From: Marsupella aquatica
Lineage: Eukaryota > Marchantiophyta
Direction: 5' to 3'
NCBI GenBank assembly: GCA_973895155.1
Contig: OZ316898.1
Coordinates: 9,920,001 to 9,984,000, forward strand
Length of the DNA stretch: 64,000 nucleotides
Part shown: in pieces, positions 43,991 to 56,400 of the stretch
How the letters are laid out: each line of letters starts with the position of its first letter
Position numbering within the stretch: the stretch's first letter is position 1
Program-made: the position numbers and the translations under genes
Notes under the pieces: model-generated
What the model was told of the DNA's origin: nothing
Databases searched by the model: none
Seen by the model: only the letters and a program-made list of their open reading frames with translations

Positions 43991-45472
43991 TGTAGGCGTA
44001 GGTGTGTACAACCAGCAGACCCTTCTTGCTTCCGATGCTGATTTTATATACTTTGGCCAGAGAATTCCCAGCAGTTCTGTGCTTGATCCATACGTGATGG
44101 TGTGGCGCCCCTCACATATTCATTGCGTACTGTAATGCCGTTGGTGGTGTTCGTCTGCTGGGTAATCTGCCTGGATAGGGCTGTAAAATACGGCCACGCA
44201 AACAGGGCTACAAAATCCAATAGTAGCTGGGCAAGGCAGCGAATCTGTACATAGTTAGCAGGTAACTATATGTTCATTATTGTTCCCTGTTGGTTCTCTG
44301 AACTATTCCTGGTGTACGCTTGACATAGCACTTCATGGAGGATTGTGTTGGACAGTTAAATCAATTCAATTATCCATTCATGTCATTCTTGTGCTCATGA
44401 GCATTTGTTGCTCGTGATCTGATCATTGTTTGCTGATCTTCATGTCAGTATCGTAGTCCTAGCTGCATCTAGCTCTTTCAATGTGAATAAGCATTCTGAG
44501 CAGCTCATAATGTCGTCAAAAAGTTAGCTCCCCAATCTAGGAGTAGTGTTTGACTCTGGTGGAAGTTGATTTCTCGTGCATTTTTTCCGACCAGATTGAA
44601 ATTTGAGATATAGAGCTCAATTTGTAATCAATTTGTCATAAGCTAATAAGAGTTGGTCAGAAGGGTGTTGAATCAATGCATATCTCGCTCTTGAAGAGTA
44701 GTCCATACACAGAATTCTCTGTTCCATAAAGAACCAATCAAAACTTCCATCTGTAATACAGATCGTTCCCGGGGATTAGATTTATGATACATGATTATTA
44801 TCATGATTTCTTAACGATACTGGCGAGTGCTAAACAAATGTCGGCGTGAAACATTTCAGTCGCAAAGCAACATCATGATTCTGTTGTTGTCTTTGTGTGG
44901 GGTCGTGTCTTACCACATCAGTGCAACTGGGCCTTCTTGTCTTTTTTTGTTTCTCCGTCAAAGACGAAAAGAAGGCTCGCTGGAACAACTGGCAAAAGTC
45001 ACCTACTATCCAGCCAAGACCAAAGGCACGGGATTCTCATATCTTGCTCGACGTCATAGTTTTACAAAACACCACAAAATTACAAGATGCTACGAGACTT
45101 CACACAAGTAGATGTTTGAGTGTGTCCGAGTGAGCCCCAATGCGCTGAATGATGATGTTCAGAACAACGCTCTGGGTCCCGTGCTTGAATAAGCTGTTTC
45201 CATGATCAAATGCATCAAAGGAATAACGTACAATTGAATGGTACAAGGTCGGAATACAATCAACTTTGACACCCGGCCCACGCCTGCACATATGGTGATA
45301 CAGGTCCAAGCTTTTTAGTCGCAGCGAGGGAATCGCATGTGACGATCGTGACTCAAGCTAGCTCTGGTTCATACGAACAATGTACGAGTGCCGCAATTCA
45401 ATTATGAATCCAACTGTGTCCGGTAACTGTAGAAGATCGTGTCATAATCCCGGTAAGTGTATATCTCCAATG

Positions 45473-48340
45473 CTACAGTTTGTAGCCCAAGTAGTCTGCG
45501 GGGGTCCCTCCGAAGTAGCCATCAACGTTGGACCTTGAGGATTTGTTTCGTAGAGCCGTTTCTGCATCTTCGCGGGCCCCTTCCACATCATTCAACAAGA
45601 ATTTGACATAACCACGGTGCTTCAGCCTGTCATGGTCGTTTGGTCCTAATTGTAATGCTTCATCCAAATCTGCCAGGGCGCCCACCAGATCTCCCATTAT
45701 TCTCTTCAGGACACCCCTCTCCTGTAAGAGAAACGTCCTGTCCCCATTCGGCATCGTGATTGCCGTGTTAGCATCGTCCAGTGCCCCTTGAAAGTCTCCA
45801 AATTCTGCCTTCACAAAAATTCTAGAACTGCCACCACAAATATGAAACTTAGTTAAATGCGTTTAATACCACCACATTTCAAGAACAGCTATGTCATTAA
45901 AATGATCCAATGGAGCTAGTCTTGGAGGTCTCCACATGTACCGTAGAATCGACTGTTCGATTTCGCATTGATAAGAATCCGCCCTATCTTGTAATCAAAT
46001 GACATTTACATCCACAAACTCGTACCTTAAAGCCTGCTAGCCGAGCGAGATCAAAACACACCAGGAAAAAAGTCTCGTCGAAATTCTGGGAGTCTGAACT
46101 GTACGATGCGTTGAACCCCCGAATCCTTTCCCTACAGGTTATCTCTCTATCCAACGGAGCTTCTCAAGCCCACTACTTAGCCGGAATGGTAGTATGGTAC
46201 AGTATCTTACTATATGCATGACGACCTAATCTCATGGACGTTAACTAAGTTGAATCATGGCGTGTGGACATCTATTGCCCTTAGCTTGATTACGTACTAC
46301 AGAATTCTTTTCTAGACAATAGCCACTTCGTTGGAAGATCAACTTCTTTACTTCTTTCTATGTGCATCGACCTTTATACAATGGAGAGTTTGGATATTAG
46401 TGATAGTGTCACGAACCTTAAAGCTCCGACATCAAGTGGTGCGGAGAGCAACCCCACTTCCTTAGCTACTGTCGGGTCGATTTGAAACAACGCTTCTACT
46501 GCTGAATTTCGAGTATCCGGAGGCACATCGTCTCCCACCAAGCTTGTGAGGGCCTGCACTAGACCTTCCGTTTGTTTCAGGATCTCCTTTGTAACTGAGG
46601 TGAGGGCTAGATTGAATGCCATTCCTGCTGCCCGTGCTTGTAAAACACGGTCGTCACGTTGTGACAAGCAATTCACTAGGCCAACCAGAGCCCCCTCCTC
46701 ATTGGCGATTCTCAAGTTGCGAAACTCGTATCCTGAAGCGGCCAGATTTGCCAAAGCAACTGCTGCGTATGTTTGCAACTGATGGTGGCCATCCTTCGAC
46801 AAGCAATTCACGAGGCCAACCAGAGCCCCCTCCTCATTGGCGATTCTTAACTTGAGAGACTCGTCTACTGAAGCGGCCAGATCTGCCAAAGCCCTTGCTG
46901 CGTATGCTTGCAATTCATGCTGGCCATCCTTTGACAAGCAATTCACGAGGCCAACCAGAGCCCCCTCCTCATTGGCGATTGTTAACTTGAGAGAGTCGTC
47001 TACTGAAGCGGCCAGATTTGCCAAAGCCCTTCCTGCGTCTGTTTGCAACTCATGGTGGCTATCCTTTGTCAAGCAATTCACGAGGCCAACCAGAGCTCCC
47101 TCCTCATTGGCGATTCTTAACTTGAGAGACTCGTCTACTGAAGCTGCCATATCTGCCAAAGCGCTTGCTGCGTATGTTTGCAACTCATGTTGGCCATCCT
47201 TTGACAAGCAATTCACGAGGCCAACCAGAGCCACCTTCCGTTTGGCGATTTCTAACTTGAGAGACTTGTCTACTGAAGAGGCCAGATTTGAAGAAACCAT
47301 TACTGCGTCTGTGTGCAACTCATGGTGGCGATGCTTTGATAAGCAATTCACGAGGCCAACCAGAGCCCCTCCTCATTGGCGATTCTCAGCTTTAGAGATT
47401 GATCGTGTGTGCCGGCTAGAGCTCCCAAAATCGTTGCTGACTCCGTTTGTAACAACCCATTGTTGTCACAATTCGACAAGCAAATTCACTACGCCAAACC
47501 AGCTAGAGTCCCTTCCTCATTAGCTATTCTCAGCACAGAGTTATCTCCAAGACAAGCTAGATTTCGCCAAGCTGTTGCTGCGGCTAGTCGCACACTAGGC
47601 TTGGATTGCTGTGGTCGATCACAATGGAGCGAACAAAGGAAAACAAAACTTAACACACATCAATGGATTGAGGAGCAATTGTGTACAGAATCACAATATT
47701 CTGTCTCCTTTACTTGAGGAACTTCGTATTCCCATAGAAGAAAGACTTCAAGGAGACGCACGAAAGATCTAACTTAAGTCCCCTCATCACCAATGAGACG
47801 TTTAGAATTCAAAAGAAGCAGCTGAACGGAAAAACATTGAACTCTTAAGACAACGACACGCGGTGAGTGCAGACTTACACCCGCGGCATTTTACATATCT
47901 CAAATGCCAACTAGAAATGTCAGGACGATAGCAGTCGATCAGAGAGAAACGACAGAGCATTCTGTCACAATTGCTGATACAAGCACTTCAGAAGACCAGC
48001 TACTGTAGTATGCCCAGTTTATTTACAATTATATGTCCATTTTCCCCGTCTTCCGCGATTGCTAAGCCCATCAGAAAGAGTGCTGAATTTTCTGCAAATG
48101 CGTCCAACTTCCAAACGGGAACGGCCAGCGTCTGTACCAACACGTTGAGACAGGAGTGGAAACCCTCCTTCAGATTCAAAAGGTCGACTACAGCTGGCAC
48201 AAAGCTGATTGTATGTTCGTTGAGCAGAGGCGTTTCTTCTATGGATGAAGTGTGAAAGATAACGTCGAGAGTGGCCAACTGTGCAGAAGGAGAAACGGCC
48301 AACTTCAGCAGGTTTGAAATGTTGTGGCTATCTCATCTGC
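45473..48340 (-). pseudogene. ARM-TPR paralogue lacking the NB-ARC half
   Basis: Homologous to exons 3 and 4 of the NB-ARC-ARM-TPR gene at 53472-58127. The TPR exon is 45473 to about 45833 (FGDFQGALDDANTAITM, GALADLDEALQLGPNDHDRL). The ARM exon runs from 46417 (donor GTTCGT) to the truncation near 48335. A single-base loss around 47366-47371 (five Cs reduced to four in a conserved repeat phrase) breaks the ARM frame, and the 48000-48302 part lacks about 90 bp found in unit 2. Everything upstream of mid-exon 3 (NB-ARC, N-terminal domain) is absent. A short ARM-TPR transcript from 47351 downward (325 codons in the ARM exon) remains possible. Confidence 0.85.
46528..47475 (-). repeat. 135-bp tandem array encoding 45-residue ARM-like repeats
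   Basis: GACAAGCAATTCACGAGGCC recurs at 46663, 46798, 46933, 47068 (one base changed), 47203 and 47338, exactly 135 bp apart. Each unit encodes ANEEGALVGLVNCLSKDG, HELQTYAA and ALADLAASVDESLKLRI, a helical ARM-type repeat three residues longer than the common 42. Unit 2 has only two to three diverged repeats here, so the array grew after the duplication. Confidence 0.92.
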
Positions 48341-49952
48341 CCAATGGTGTCAGTTGACCTGAGTGGGTTTGGGTTGCCATTTAATATTGCTCACAATTAC
48401 AGTAAATCCTTCACTGCCACTTAAGTTGCGGACCGATGACCAGCTTCTCTGTAGCAACAGAAAATGGCACAAGTGTAAGGCCATTGCCTGGGGAGGCAAG
48501 AGTGGACCATCTTCTTCAAAGCAGAGGATTTGAGAGTGAGATGGGAGATCAGGTGCTGCAAAATGCAACAACTGCAGGTGGAGAAGCAGACGAGATCTGC
48601 GTACTTTTTTTGTGAAGCAAAATCTTGACATCGAGAAGACAATTTCTCGCGGTTTGGAATTGGAGCCGGAGCCGGAGACAATTATGTTTCAGTCGGCCAG
48701 GGCAGGGCCTCTACCAATAAAGATCTTGGTGATGATTTCCAGGAAGCTATGGAAGCCTTAGGCATATATACTTGCCCATGTTGGTGCATGTGGACTTTAT
48801 ATTCACCTATTCATTCAATCTCTGTAATGTTAGCTCATTCCCTCTCTACTCTGTGGGCGCATTTGGGGACCTGTGTTCTAGTACTCATTCATTCTCTCTA
48901 GTGTTAGAATATTCTGTCTCGACAGGGTATGTGGGTCCCTGTGGACTTCAATATTTTATTTATTTATTCATTCTCATTATCCTTTTGCGCATTCACGCTG
49001 TTCTCCATTCCTTGTGGACTAAAAAATTGTTGGTTCATTTGTTCTCGTAATTTTTGCATTTTTGCATTTTCGCTCGTTGGCCTATTGTTTGGGTTCAAGT
49101 GAACTCAAAATTCATGTAGAATTTCATTGTCCGTAGTCTTTTGACCGCTGTTGATGAAATGCAACGATTGATTCACAGTGGATATGAAATTCATTCGTAC
49201 ATTGAATCATTTTCTTGGTAAGATTGTGTGTCTCTTGTCTCTTGTTTTATGACTTCCTCCTGATCTTCCATCAATTCTGGGGTTTTGGATGATACTCCTA
49301 TATTGCTAGTCCCTCCATCTTACTGGGTCCCGTAGGGTAATTGTAACGTGCGAGCAAACAGTAAAAATTTTACTCGCACGAGAAAAAAAATTCTTGCATG
49401 ACCCCTATTTTTTTACATCCAACTCCCTCGCTATCAACTACCTGCTTTGTAACATCCCTTTTGGGTACTCCCCTTTCTGCTAGCTAGCTGGCTAGCCATC
49501 TGGAGTCTTTAAAAAAACACAAAAAACATGAAGGCACCAAAAAGCAAATGAAATTTGAAACCATTCGTTTCATCCCTTTTGGGGACTCCCTTTTTTGCTA
49601 GCAAGCTCGCTAGCCATTTGGAGTCTTTAATAAAACACAAAAAATATGGAGGCACCAAAATGCAAATGAAATTTGAAACCATTAGTGTCTGGCTAATAAC
49701 ATTCTTCTCGCTATCAAAATCTCCTGTTTGCTTGCAACATAGAATGTCTCCGGTACCCTCACAGTAAATTCATTGATTCTCTGAATTTGGCGTCCTGAAA
49801 TCATATCCATGACTATTTAGGAACATAGCCTACCGCTGTCGTCATTTGATAGTTGGTGCTTGCAGCAACTGGACATCTGTTCTGCAGGTATTTCATTTTG
49901 TGTGAAAGGAGATTTGGTACAAGCTAGCCAGACCAATTTCTGTATCGAGGCA
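48341..49952. other. Flank shared by both duplication units, no gene recognised
   Basis: Matches about 60440-61900 of unit 2. Holds a direct repeat of 118 bp (49453 and 49571) with GCTAGC-rich palindromes and GGAGTCTTTAA. Open frames such as 48350-48681 on the minus strand show no motifs and are not conserved as frames in unit 2. Confidence 0.5.
49453..49690. repeat. 118-bp tandem repeat with GCTAGC palindromes
   Basis: Two copies start CATCCCTTTTGGG at 49453 and 49571 and end with TGAAATTTGAAACCATT. Unit 2 carries one related copy near 61740-61830. Confidence 0.85.
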
Positions 49953-49954
49953 TC

Positions 49955-50508
49955 ATGAATGCACTGGGAAGGAACCCTGAGGAGAAGTTTCTGGAGCTTA
50001 AAGATGAGGGCATGGTACCAACTTACCGAGAACTTGTGGTTACTTATGTGCTTTCACACATTCCCGAGGCTTTGGACGTACATGCGAAGATGGTGGGGGA
50101 TTGTGGTGATGGTCGTTTATCCCTCAAGTCTATAGATATTGGTAAGGAGAAAGAGGCTGTGAGGAGAAATCTGCAGAGGAAAGATGCAGTGAAGCTAAGA
50201 GCTCAACTGAACAAGAGGAAGCAGTGACTGCTCTCAGTGAACTAGTCACATTTGAAACGGAGAGGCATTCAATCAGGGACGTGTATCACCTCAGGTCGTT
50301 CTTGATTACGTGGACAAACAAAATTGCAGTTATCAAACTTGTAAAACTGATTGGTGGTAAACGCTACCTTTCAGAGAAGTCAACTATTTGTACTTTGGGT
50401 TTAGCTGCTCTTCCTACTTGGTACAATATGCGTTTAATGAAATTGACAGAGCTTGAGGCAAGCATGAGTTTTAATGTGTTGCACTTAAATCCACTTCTCA
50501 CTTAGCAA
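49955..50508 (+). other. Two adjoining short open frames of unknown nature
   Basis: The first (49955-50227, 90 residues, charged; GDGRLSLKSIDIGKEKEAV, then RKDAVKLRAQLNKRKQ) is followed without gap by a second frame (50224-50505). The first is matched in unit 2 (61905-62090) at DNA level, where it is broken. I do not recognise either. It may be an old exon or element remnant. Confidence 0.25.
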
Positions 50509-50538
50509 TGCATTCGGAAATGAATGCATTGCTAAGTG
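50499..50538. repeat. Perfect 17-bp inverted repeat (hairpin, 6-nt loop)
   Basis: CACTTAGCAATGCATTC, loop GGAAAT, then the exact reverse complement. Unit 2 lacks it at the corresponding place near 62085. Confidence 0.9.
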
Positions 50539-51156
50539 AATGCCCAGGAAACAGCACAAGTCGGCTGCTGTTCAGGTCCCGGTTCAGGTGTCTCGAAGAA
50601 CCCACAAGTTCTAACCCTTCTTAAAGCCATCCAAGCTAGTTCATTCCCATCATGATGGATATATGGCACAAATTGTTGTTATACGTTGCAAAAGTGTTGT
50701 CTTGATGTTCATCTTGTCCAAACGGCAAATTGCCACAACCAAAGATTGTGTGCGGATTGAGTAGTCAAAGGATCGCTGAGGCAGAAATTGTGGGTAGGGA
50801 GGAGAGGTGAAAGGTGTGCAGAAGGGAAGGAGCGTCAAAAGATAAGATAAGGTACGGGTCAGGGGTAGGGAGGAGCTGGAGTTGTGTGGAGAGTAGAAGG
50901 AGAAGGCAAGCCTCACAGGTAGGGAGGTGAATTGGGGTTTGGATTTTGTGATCCCGGACAGGAGGTCAGGGCTTTAGATCTCTCTAATTATTAAAAACTA
51001 GAATTTCAAAACTCCAGAAGTTGGAGTGAAAATTTTCACTTTCTTAGCCCACAATTCTTAAAAATATCCCCCAAAAGTGTACATTTCTATGTTCCACTTG
51101 GCGTGGTCCATTTATATTTAGGGCCTTGCATTTATTATTCCCAAACTATGCTTAAA

Positions 51157-53471
51157 AAGTTTGGATGAGTCAGATTTGAGCTCATAACTCCATCTACTGA
51201 TATCTTCTTCTAGTACAAAGACAACATATAATCATGGTCATTACTACAAGTTCATAAAATTAATCACAGCAAAGCTTATTAGAGGATCCTCAACTACACT
51301 TTCTTAGACTCAAAGAGGGACACAATTAAACCAAAATATTGATGTTTTAAAGGTTGTCAGCATCAGAGGTGTAGATGTCACGGCCACAGGAGAAATCAGC
51401 CTATGTCACAAGCTTAAATCTAGGATGCGTGAGAGATCCTGAGATGCTTCTCCAAAGAAAATGTACTTATAATGCACTAACTCAACTTTCCTTTCCAGAA
51501 CTGACTATGCATAGACCTATAAATTGTATCAAATTCCTTTCCACAAAACTGAAGGCTCAGATTTGGACTGTGAAGACGTCCATGGTGGATTTGGGGACGT
51601 ACTTTGCCAACAGTGCCTCTCCGGATGGAAAGCTGTAGTGTATTTGTTGGGATACAATGCTCGATCCCTTGCAATAATCCTGACTTACCATGTGTAGGAC
51701 AATGAATGGAATGGGCTTTCTCAGTGATTCTCACCGGAAGACGTGATGAATGCGGTTTATGTTCTGTGTGGGGTTAAGATCTTTCTGGCCATATGGTTTC
51801 CGACGGAGAGAAAAATGAAATGAATGCTTAGGTGATTGAAAGGCTGTCTGGCTTACTCTCGCTGAAGAAGAGCATTGGAATGCATGAGCTCGACCTTAAT
51901 TCCGTTCACCATGAAGAGGTATCCTTAGGGCCCCCTCACCTGACTATTTAGGCGTAGGGTCTTGTTATTTCCAATGCTGATTTATGTACTTTGGCCAGAC
52001 AATGCCCAGCAGTTCTGTGCTGAATCCATATTCGACAGTGTGGCGCCACTCAAATATTAATTTTCACACTTTCATTCTGTAAATGCCCTTTGTCGGGTTC
52101 TTCTGCTGGGTAACCTCCCTTGATGGGGCTGTAAAATACTGCAATGCAAAATCACCAATAGGATCCAATACTAGCTGGGAAAGCGAATCTGTACATGGTT
52201 AGCAGGTTTCTGAATGTTGATTATTGTTTCCCGTTTCTTCTAGTCTTCTTATTTTTGGGCACGGGTCCTGATATACCGTTTGATACTAGCACTTCATGTG
52301 GGGATGTGTTGAACAGTTCAATCACCTCAACTATCCATTCATGTCATTCTCGTGCTTGTTGCTCGTGATCTGATCATTCTCTGCTGATCTTCATATTAGT
52401 AGAATGATGCTAGCTCCATCTCGCTATACCCTTTCAATCTGATGATCATGCATTCTGAGCAGCTCATAATGTCGTCAAAAAACTAGCTTCACAATCTAGA
52501 AGTAGTGTTTAACATGGGTAGAATTGATTTCTTGTTCATTATATCCGACCAGCTTGCAATTTGAGATCTAGAGTTCAATTTGTCATCAATTTGTCATAAG
52601 CTATAAGTTGGCCAGAAAGGTGTTGAACCAATGTAGATCTCGCTCTTGAAGAGGATTCCATACAGAGTATTCTCTGTCCCACAACGAGAGAATCAAAACT
52701 TCCATGTGTAATAAAGATCTTTCCCAGCGAATAAAGATCTTTGCCAGCGATCTTATGACTCTAATGGATTTATGATAAATGATTATTATCATGATTTTTT
52801 ACGATATTGGGGAGTGCTAAACAAATGTCGACGTGAAACATTTCAGTCGCAAAGCAACATCATGATTCTGTTGTTGTCGTTGTGTGGGGTCGTGTCTTAC
52901 CACACCAGTGCAACTGGGCCTTCTTGTCTTTCCCTGTTTCTCCGTCAAAGAGGAAGAACTGGCAAAAGTCACCTACCATCCAGCCAAGACCAAAGGCACG
53001 GGATTCTCATATCCTTATCAACGGGATGGTTTTACAAAACACCACAAAATTACAAGATGCTACTACACTTCACACGAGTCAATGTTTGAGTGTCTCCCAG
53101 TGAGCCCCACTGCGCTGATGATGTTCAGAACAACGCTCTTGGTCCCTGCTTGAATAAGCTGTCTCCATGATCAAATGCATCGAGGAAATTACGTACAATT
53201 GAATGGTACAAGGTCGGAATACAATCAACTTTGACACCCGGTCCACAACTGCACATGATATGGTGCTACAGGTCCAAGCTTTTCAGGCGCAGCGAGGTAA
53301 TCGCATTTTACGATCGGGACTCACGCTAGCTCTGGTCACACAAGCAATGTACGAGTGACACAATTCAATTATGTATCTAACTATGTCCCGGCAACTGTAG
53401 AAGATCGTGTCATAATCCCGGTAACTGTAGAAGATCGAGTCATTATCCCGGTAACTTTATAATCTCCATTG
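51157..53471. other. Left part of unit 2, downstream of the NB-ARC gene
   Basis: Non-coding, collinear with 43109-45472. Includes a decayed copy of the BAH-like remnant (about 51695-51930). A 28-bp phrase, GTAGAAGATCG(T/A)GTCAT.ATCCCGG, is tandemly repeated near 53395-53455, whereas unit 1 has it once, near 45430. Confidence 0.6.
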
Positions 53472-56400
53472 CTACAGTTTATAGCCCAAGTATTCTACGG
53501 GGGTCGCTGCCAAGAAGCCATGAACGTTGAGCTTTGAGGATACGATTCTTAGAGCCGTTTCTGCATCTCCGCGAGCTCCTTCCACATCATTCAACAAGAA
53601 TTTGACATAACCACGGTGCATCAGCATTTCATAGTCATTTGGTTCTATTTGTAATGCTTCATCCAAATCGGCCAGGGCGCCCACCAGATCTCCCATTATT
53701 CGCTTCAAGACACCCCTCTCCTGCAAAATAAACGCCCTCTGGAGAACTTTATCCGACATCGTGATTGCCTTGTTCGCATCGTCCAGTGCCCCTTGAAAGT
53801 CTCCAAATTCTGCCTTCACAAAAATTCTATGACTGCCATCACAAATATAAAACTTAGTTATATGCTTCAAACAAGTGGACGGGGATGTCAACATATTCAC
53901 CCTTTCTTGTCAACTTTCGCAGCTACCACCACATTTCAAGACCAGCTATGTCAGTCAAATGATCCAATGGAGCTAGGCCAGCTTGGACGTCTCCACATGT
54001 ACTGTTCGATTTCACAATGATCAGCATCCGTCCTATCTTGTAATCAAATGGCTTAAATGCCACAAACTCGTACCTCAAAGCCTGCTAACCGAGCGAGATT
54101 AAAAGACATGAGGAAAACAGTCGCTGTGAAATTCTGTTAGTCAGAACTCCACGCTGCGTTGAACCTTTGAATCCATTCACTAAACCGCTGTCTATCCAAG
54201 TGAGCTTCTCAAGCCTTAGCCGGAATGGTAGTATGGTACAGTATCGTACTGTATGACGACCGAATCTCATGGACGTTAACTTGAATCATGGCGTGTGTAC
54301 AACTATTGCCCTTAGTTTGATTTGTCGACAATGGCCACTTCGTTGGATGATCAACTTATTTCCTTCTTTCTATGTGCATCGATCTTTATACAATCGGGAG
54401 TTGCTTGGATATTAGTGACAGCTTCACGTACCTTAAAGGTCCCACATCTAGTTGTGCGGAGAGCAACCCCACTTCCTTCGCTGCTGTCGGGTCGATTTTA
54501 AACAACACTTCTACTGCTGAATTTCGAGTATCCGGAGGCACATGGTCTCCCACCAAGCTTGTAAGGGCCTGCACTAGACCTTTCGTTCGTTTTAGGATCG
54601 CCATTGTTATAACGTCTACTCTGGCTAGAGCTGCCAAAATCCTTGCTGACCAAATTTGTAACTCATCATTGTAAAGGTTTGACAAGCAATTCACCACGCC
54701 GGCTAGAGCCCGTTCTTCCGCGACGATTCCCAGCCTGACAGAGGCATCTCGAGCACAAGCTAGATTTGCCAAAGCTCCTGCGGCCGCTATTTGCAAACTA
54801 GGCTTGGATTGCTGAGACAATGAATTCACAAGACCAACTAGAATGCCCTGTTTATTCACAATCATTTTTTCAATTTCCCCTTCTTCCGAGAATGCTAAGC
54901 CCATCAAAGCACGTGCTGAATTTTCTGCAAATGCATCCGACTTCCAAACGGGAATGGCCAGCGACTGTACCAACACGTCCATAACACCCGGGATTTTAGC
55001 AACAAGGAGTGCTGATTGGTCCTTCGCGGCCTTCCAACAAAGGCGATACAGTGCTCTAGAAGCCGCCTCTTGGATACATGTGTGGACACCCTCCTTCAGA
55101 TTCAGAAGGTCGAGAATCGCCGGCACAAAGCTGATTGTATTTTCGTTGAGCAGAGGCGTTTCTTCTATGGATGAAATGTGAGTGATAGCGTCGAGGGTGG
55201 CCAACTGTGCAGAAGGACAAACGGCCAACTTCAACAGGTATGAGATGTTCTGGCTATCTAGCTGGCGCTTGCTAATGTAGTCCAGGAGAACCTGCAAAGA
55301 AAAATAATTCACAATGTCAGTGACAAATATAAGTTCAGATAACCTTTGATTGATTTAATCTGAATTATAGATCAGAACTGGCACATGACTTAAGTACGTG
55401 AAGTCACTTTCAAATAAAGGCCACGCAGGAATCCTCATAGAGACATTCCAAATCATTTCATATGTGTAGAATCAACATTGTAAGTCTGCTGAATTGAGTC
55501 ACGTGCAAGATACTTATCGGTTGAAACCAGAAGTCCACTTGCTAATTTTATTCGACAAGTTCAATTTGTATGTTTTACATAGAAGAGTAATATTGAATTT
55601 TAAAAAACTTGTCTACTGGTGTAGAATAAGCTTAACAATGGCTGTTAAAGTTTGATCCAATCGGTCACGCACGCTTGGTTCCATTTTGGACATGTGGACT
55701 ATTGGATCCTGTGAGTGCCAAAGTATCAGATTAGTATTAGCACGATGACTCTCTTGAATTCCAAATGTTCCTTTTTCATTTCAAGATAATTAGTGCATAT
55801 ACTAATTGTCTGTGAAGTAGAGAGCTGGAAGTTACAGAGCAAAGCACACATTCGAGGATAACAGGACAAATACCTTTCTCACACGCCGTTTATCAAATTT
55901 TGTCCATTTGTACCCCTCTTCAAGCTTGTCCAGTAACCATACGAATGGCTCAACGGATTTTCTCCTTAGGTCATTGATGGTGTCATCAGAATCTAGAAGG
56001 TTGGATCGCTTGGAAGCCTTGGTCACAGCATGTCTCACGAGTTGATCATTGTGGTGGCGATCAAAGTATAGAGCACAGAGAGCGATCCTCATTCTCATCG
56101 CCTCGCTCTCCTCTGTCTCTGGTCCAATCTCCAGTTTTTCTGTTGCCGAGTCCTGTTTGCATGTGATGCTGGACTCAGCTGAAAAGTCATCATCACCAAG
56201 CAATGTCTTCATCATAGTCAGGATTTCTTGTTTGCCAACTACATGTCTTTCCATGTAGAGCTTCACTAAAGACTGCAAAGACCATGCTGGAGATTCCTGC
56301 AACTTTATGTCATTTTGTTCGTTGCCCCATTTGATCTTGGATGCTAACGATTCTGCTGAAGGCTTCAGCAGTTCTCTCATCCATAATTCATTTTTAGACC

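Larger units (their letters stand above)
43109..51080. repeat. Segmental duplication unit 1 (about 8 kb)
   Basis: Collinear with unit 2 (51157-62565). Matching anchors: TGTCAGCATCAGAGGTGT (43347 and 51355); CTAAACAAATGTCG with GTGAAACATTTCAGTCGC (44829 and 52816); the TPR exon (45473 and 53472); GTGGCCAACTGTGCAGAAGGA (48271 and 55198); GGTTTGGGTTGCCATTTA (48367 and 60450); AGAATTTCAAAAC (51000 and 62469). Relative to unit 2 it lacks about 5.2 kb, joined at about 48331-48340. Confidence 0.9.

Noticed and set aside
46837-47523. Plus-strand 228-codon frame over the ARM array
   Set aside because: It is the antisense shadow of a 135-bp repeat whose length is a multiple of three, which keeps all frames open.
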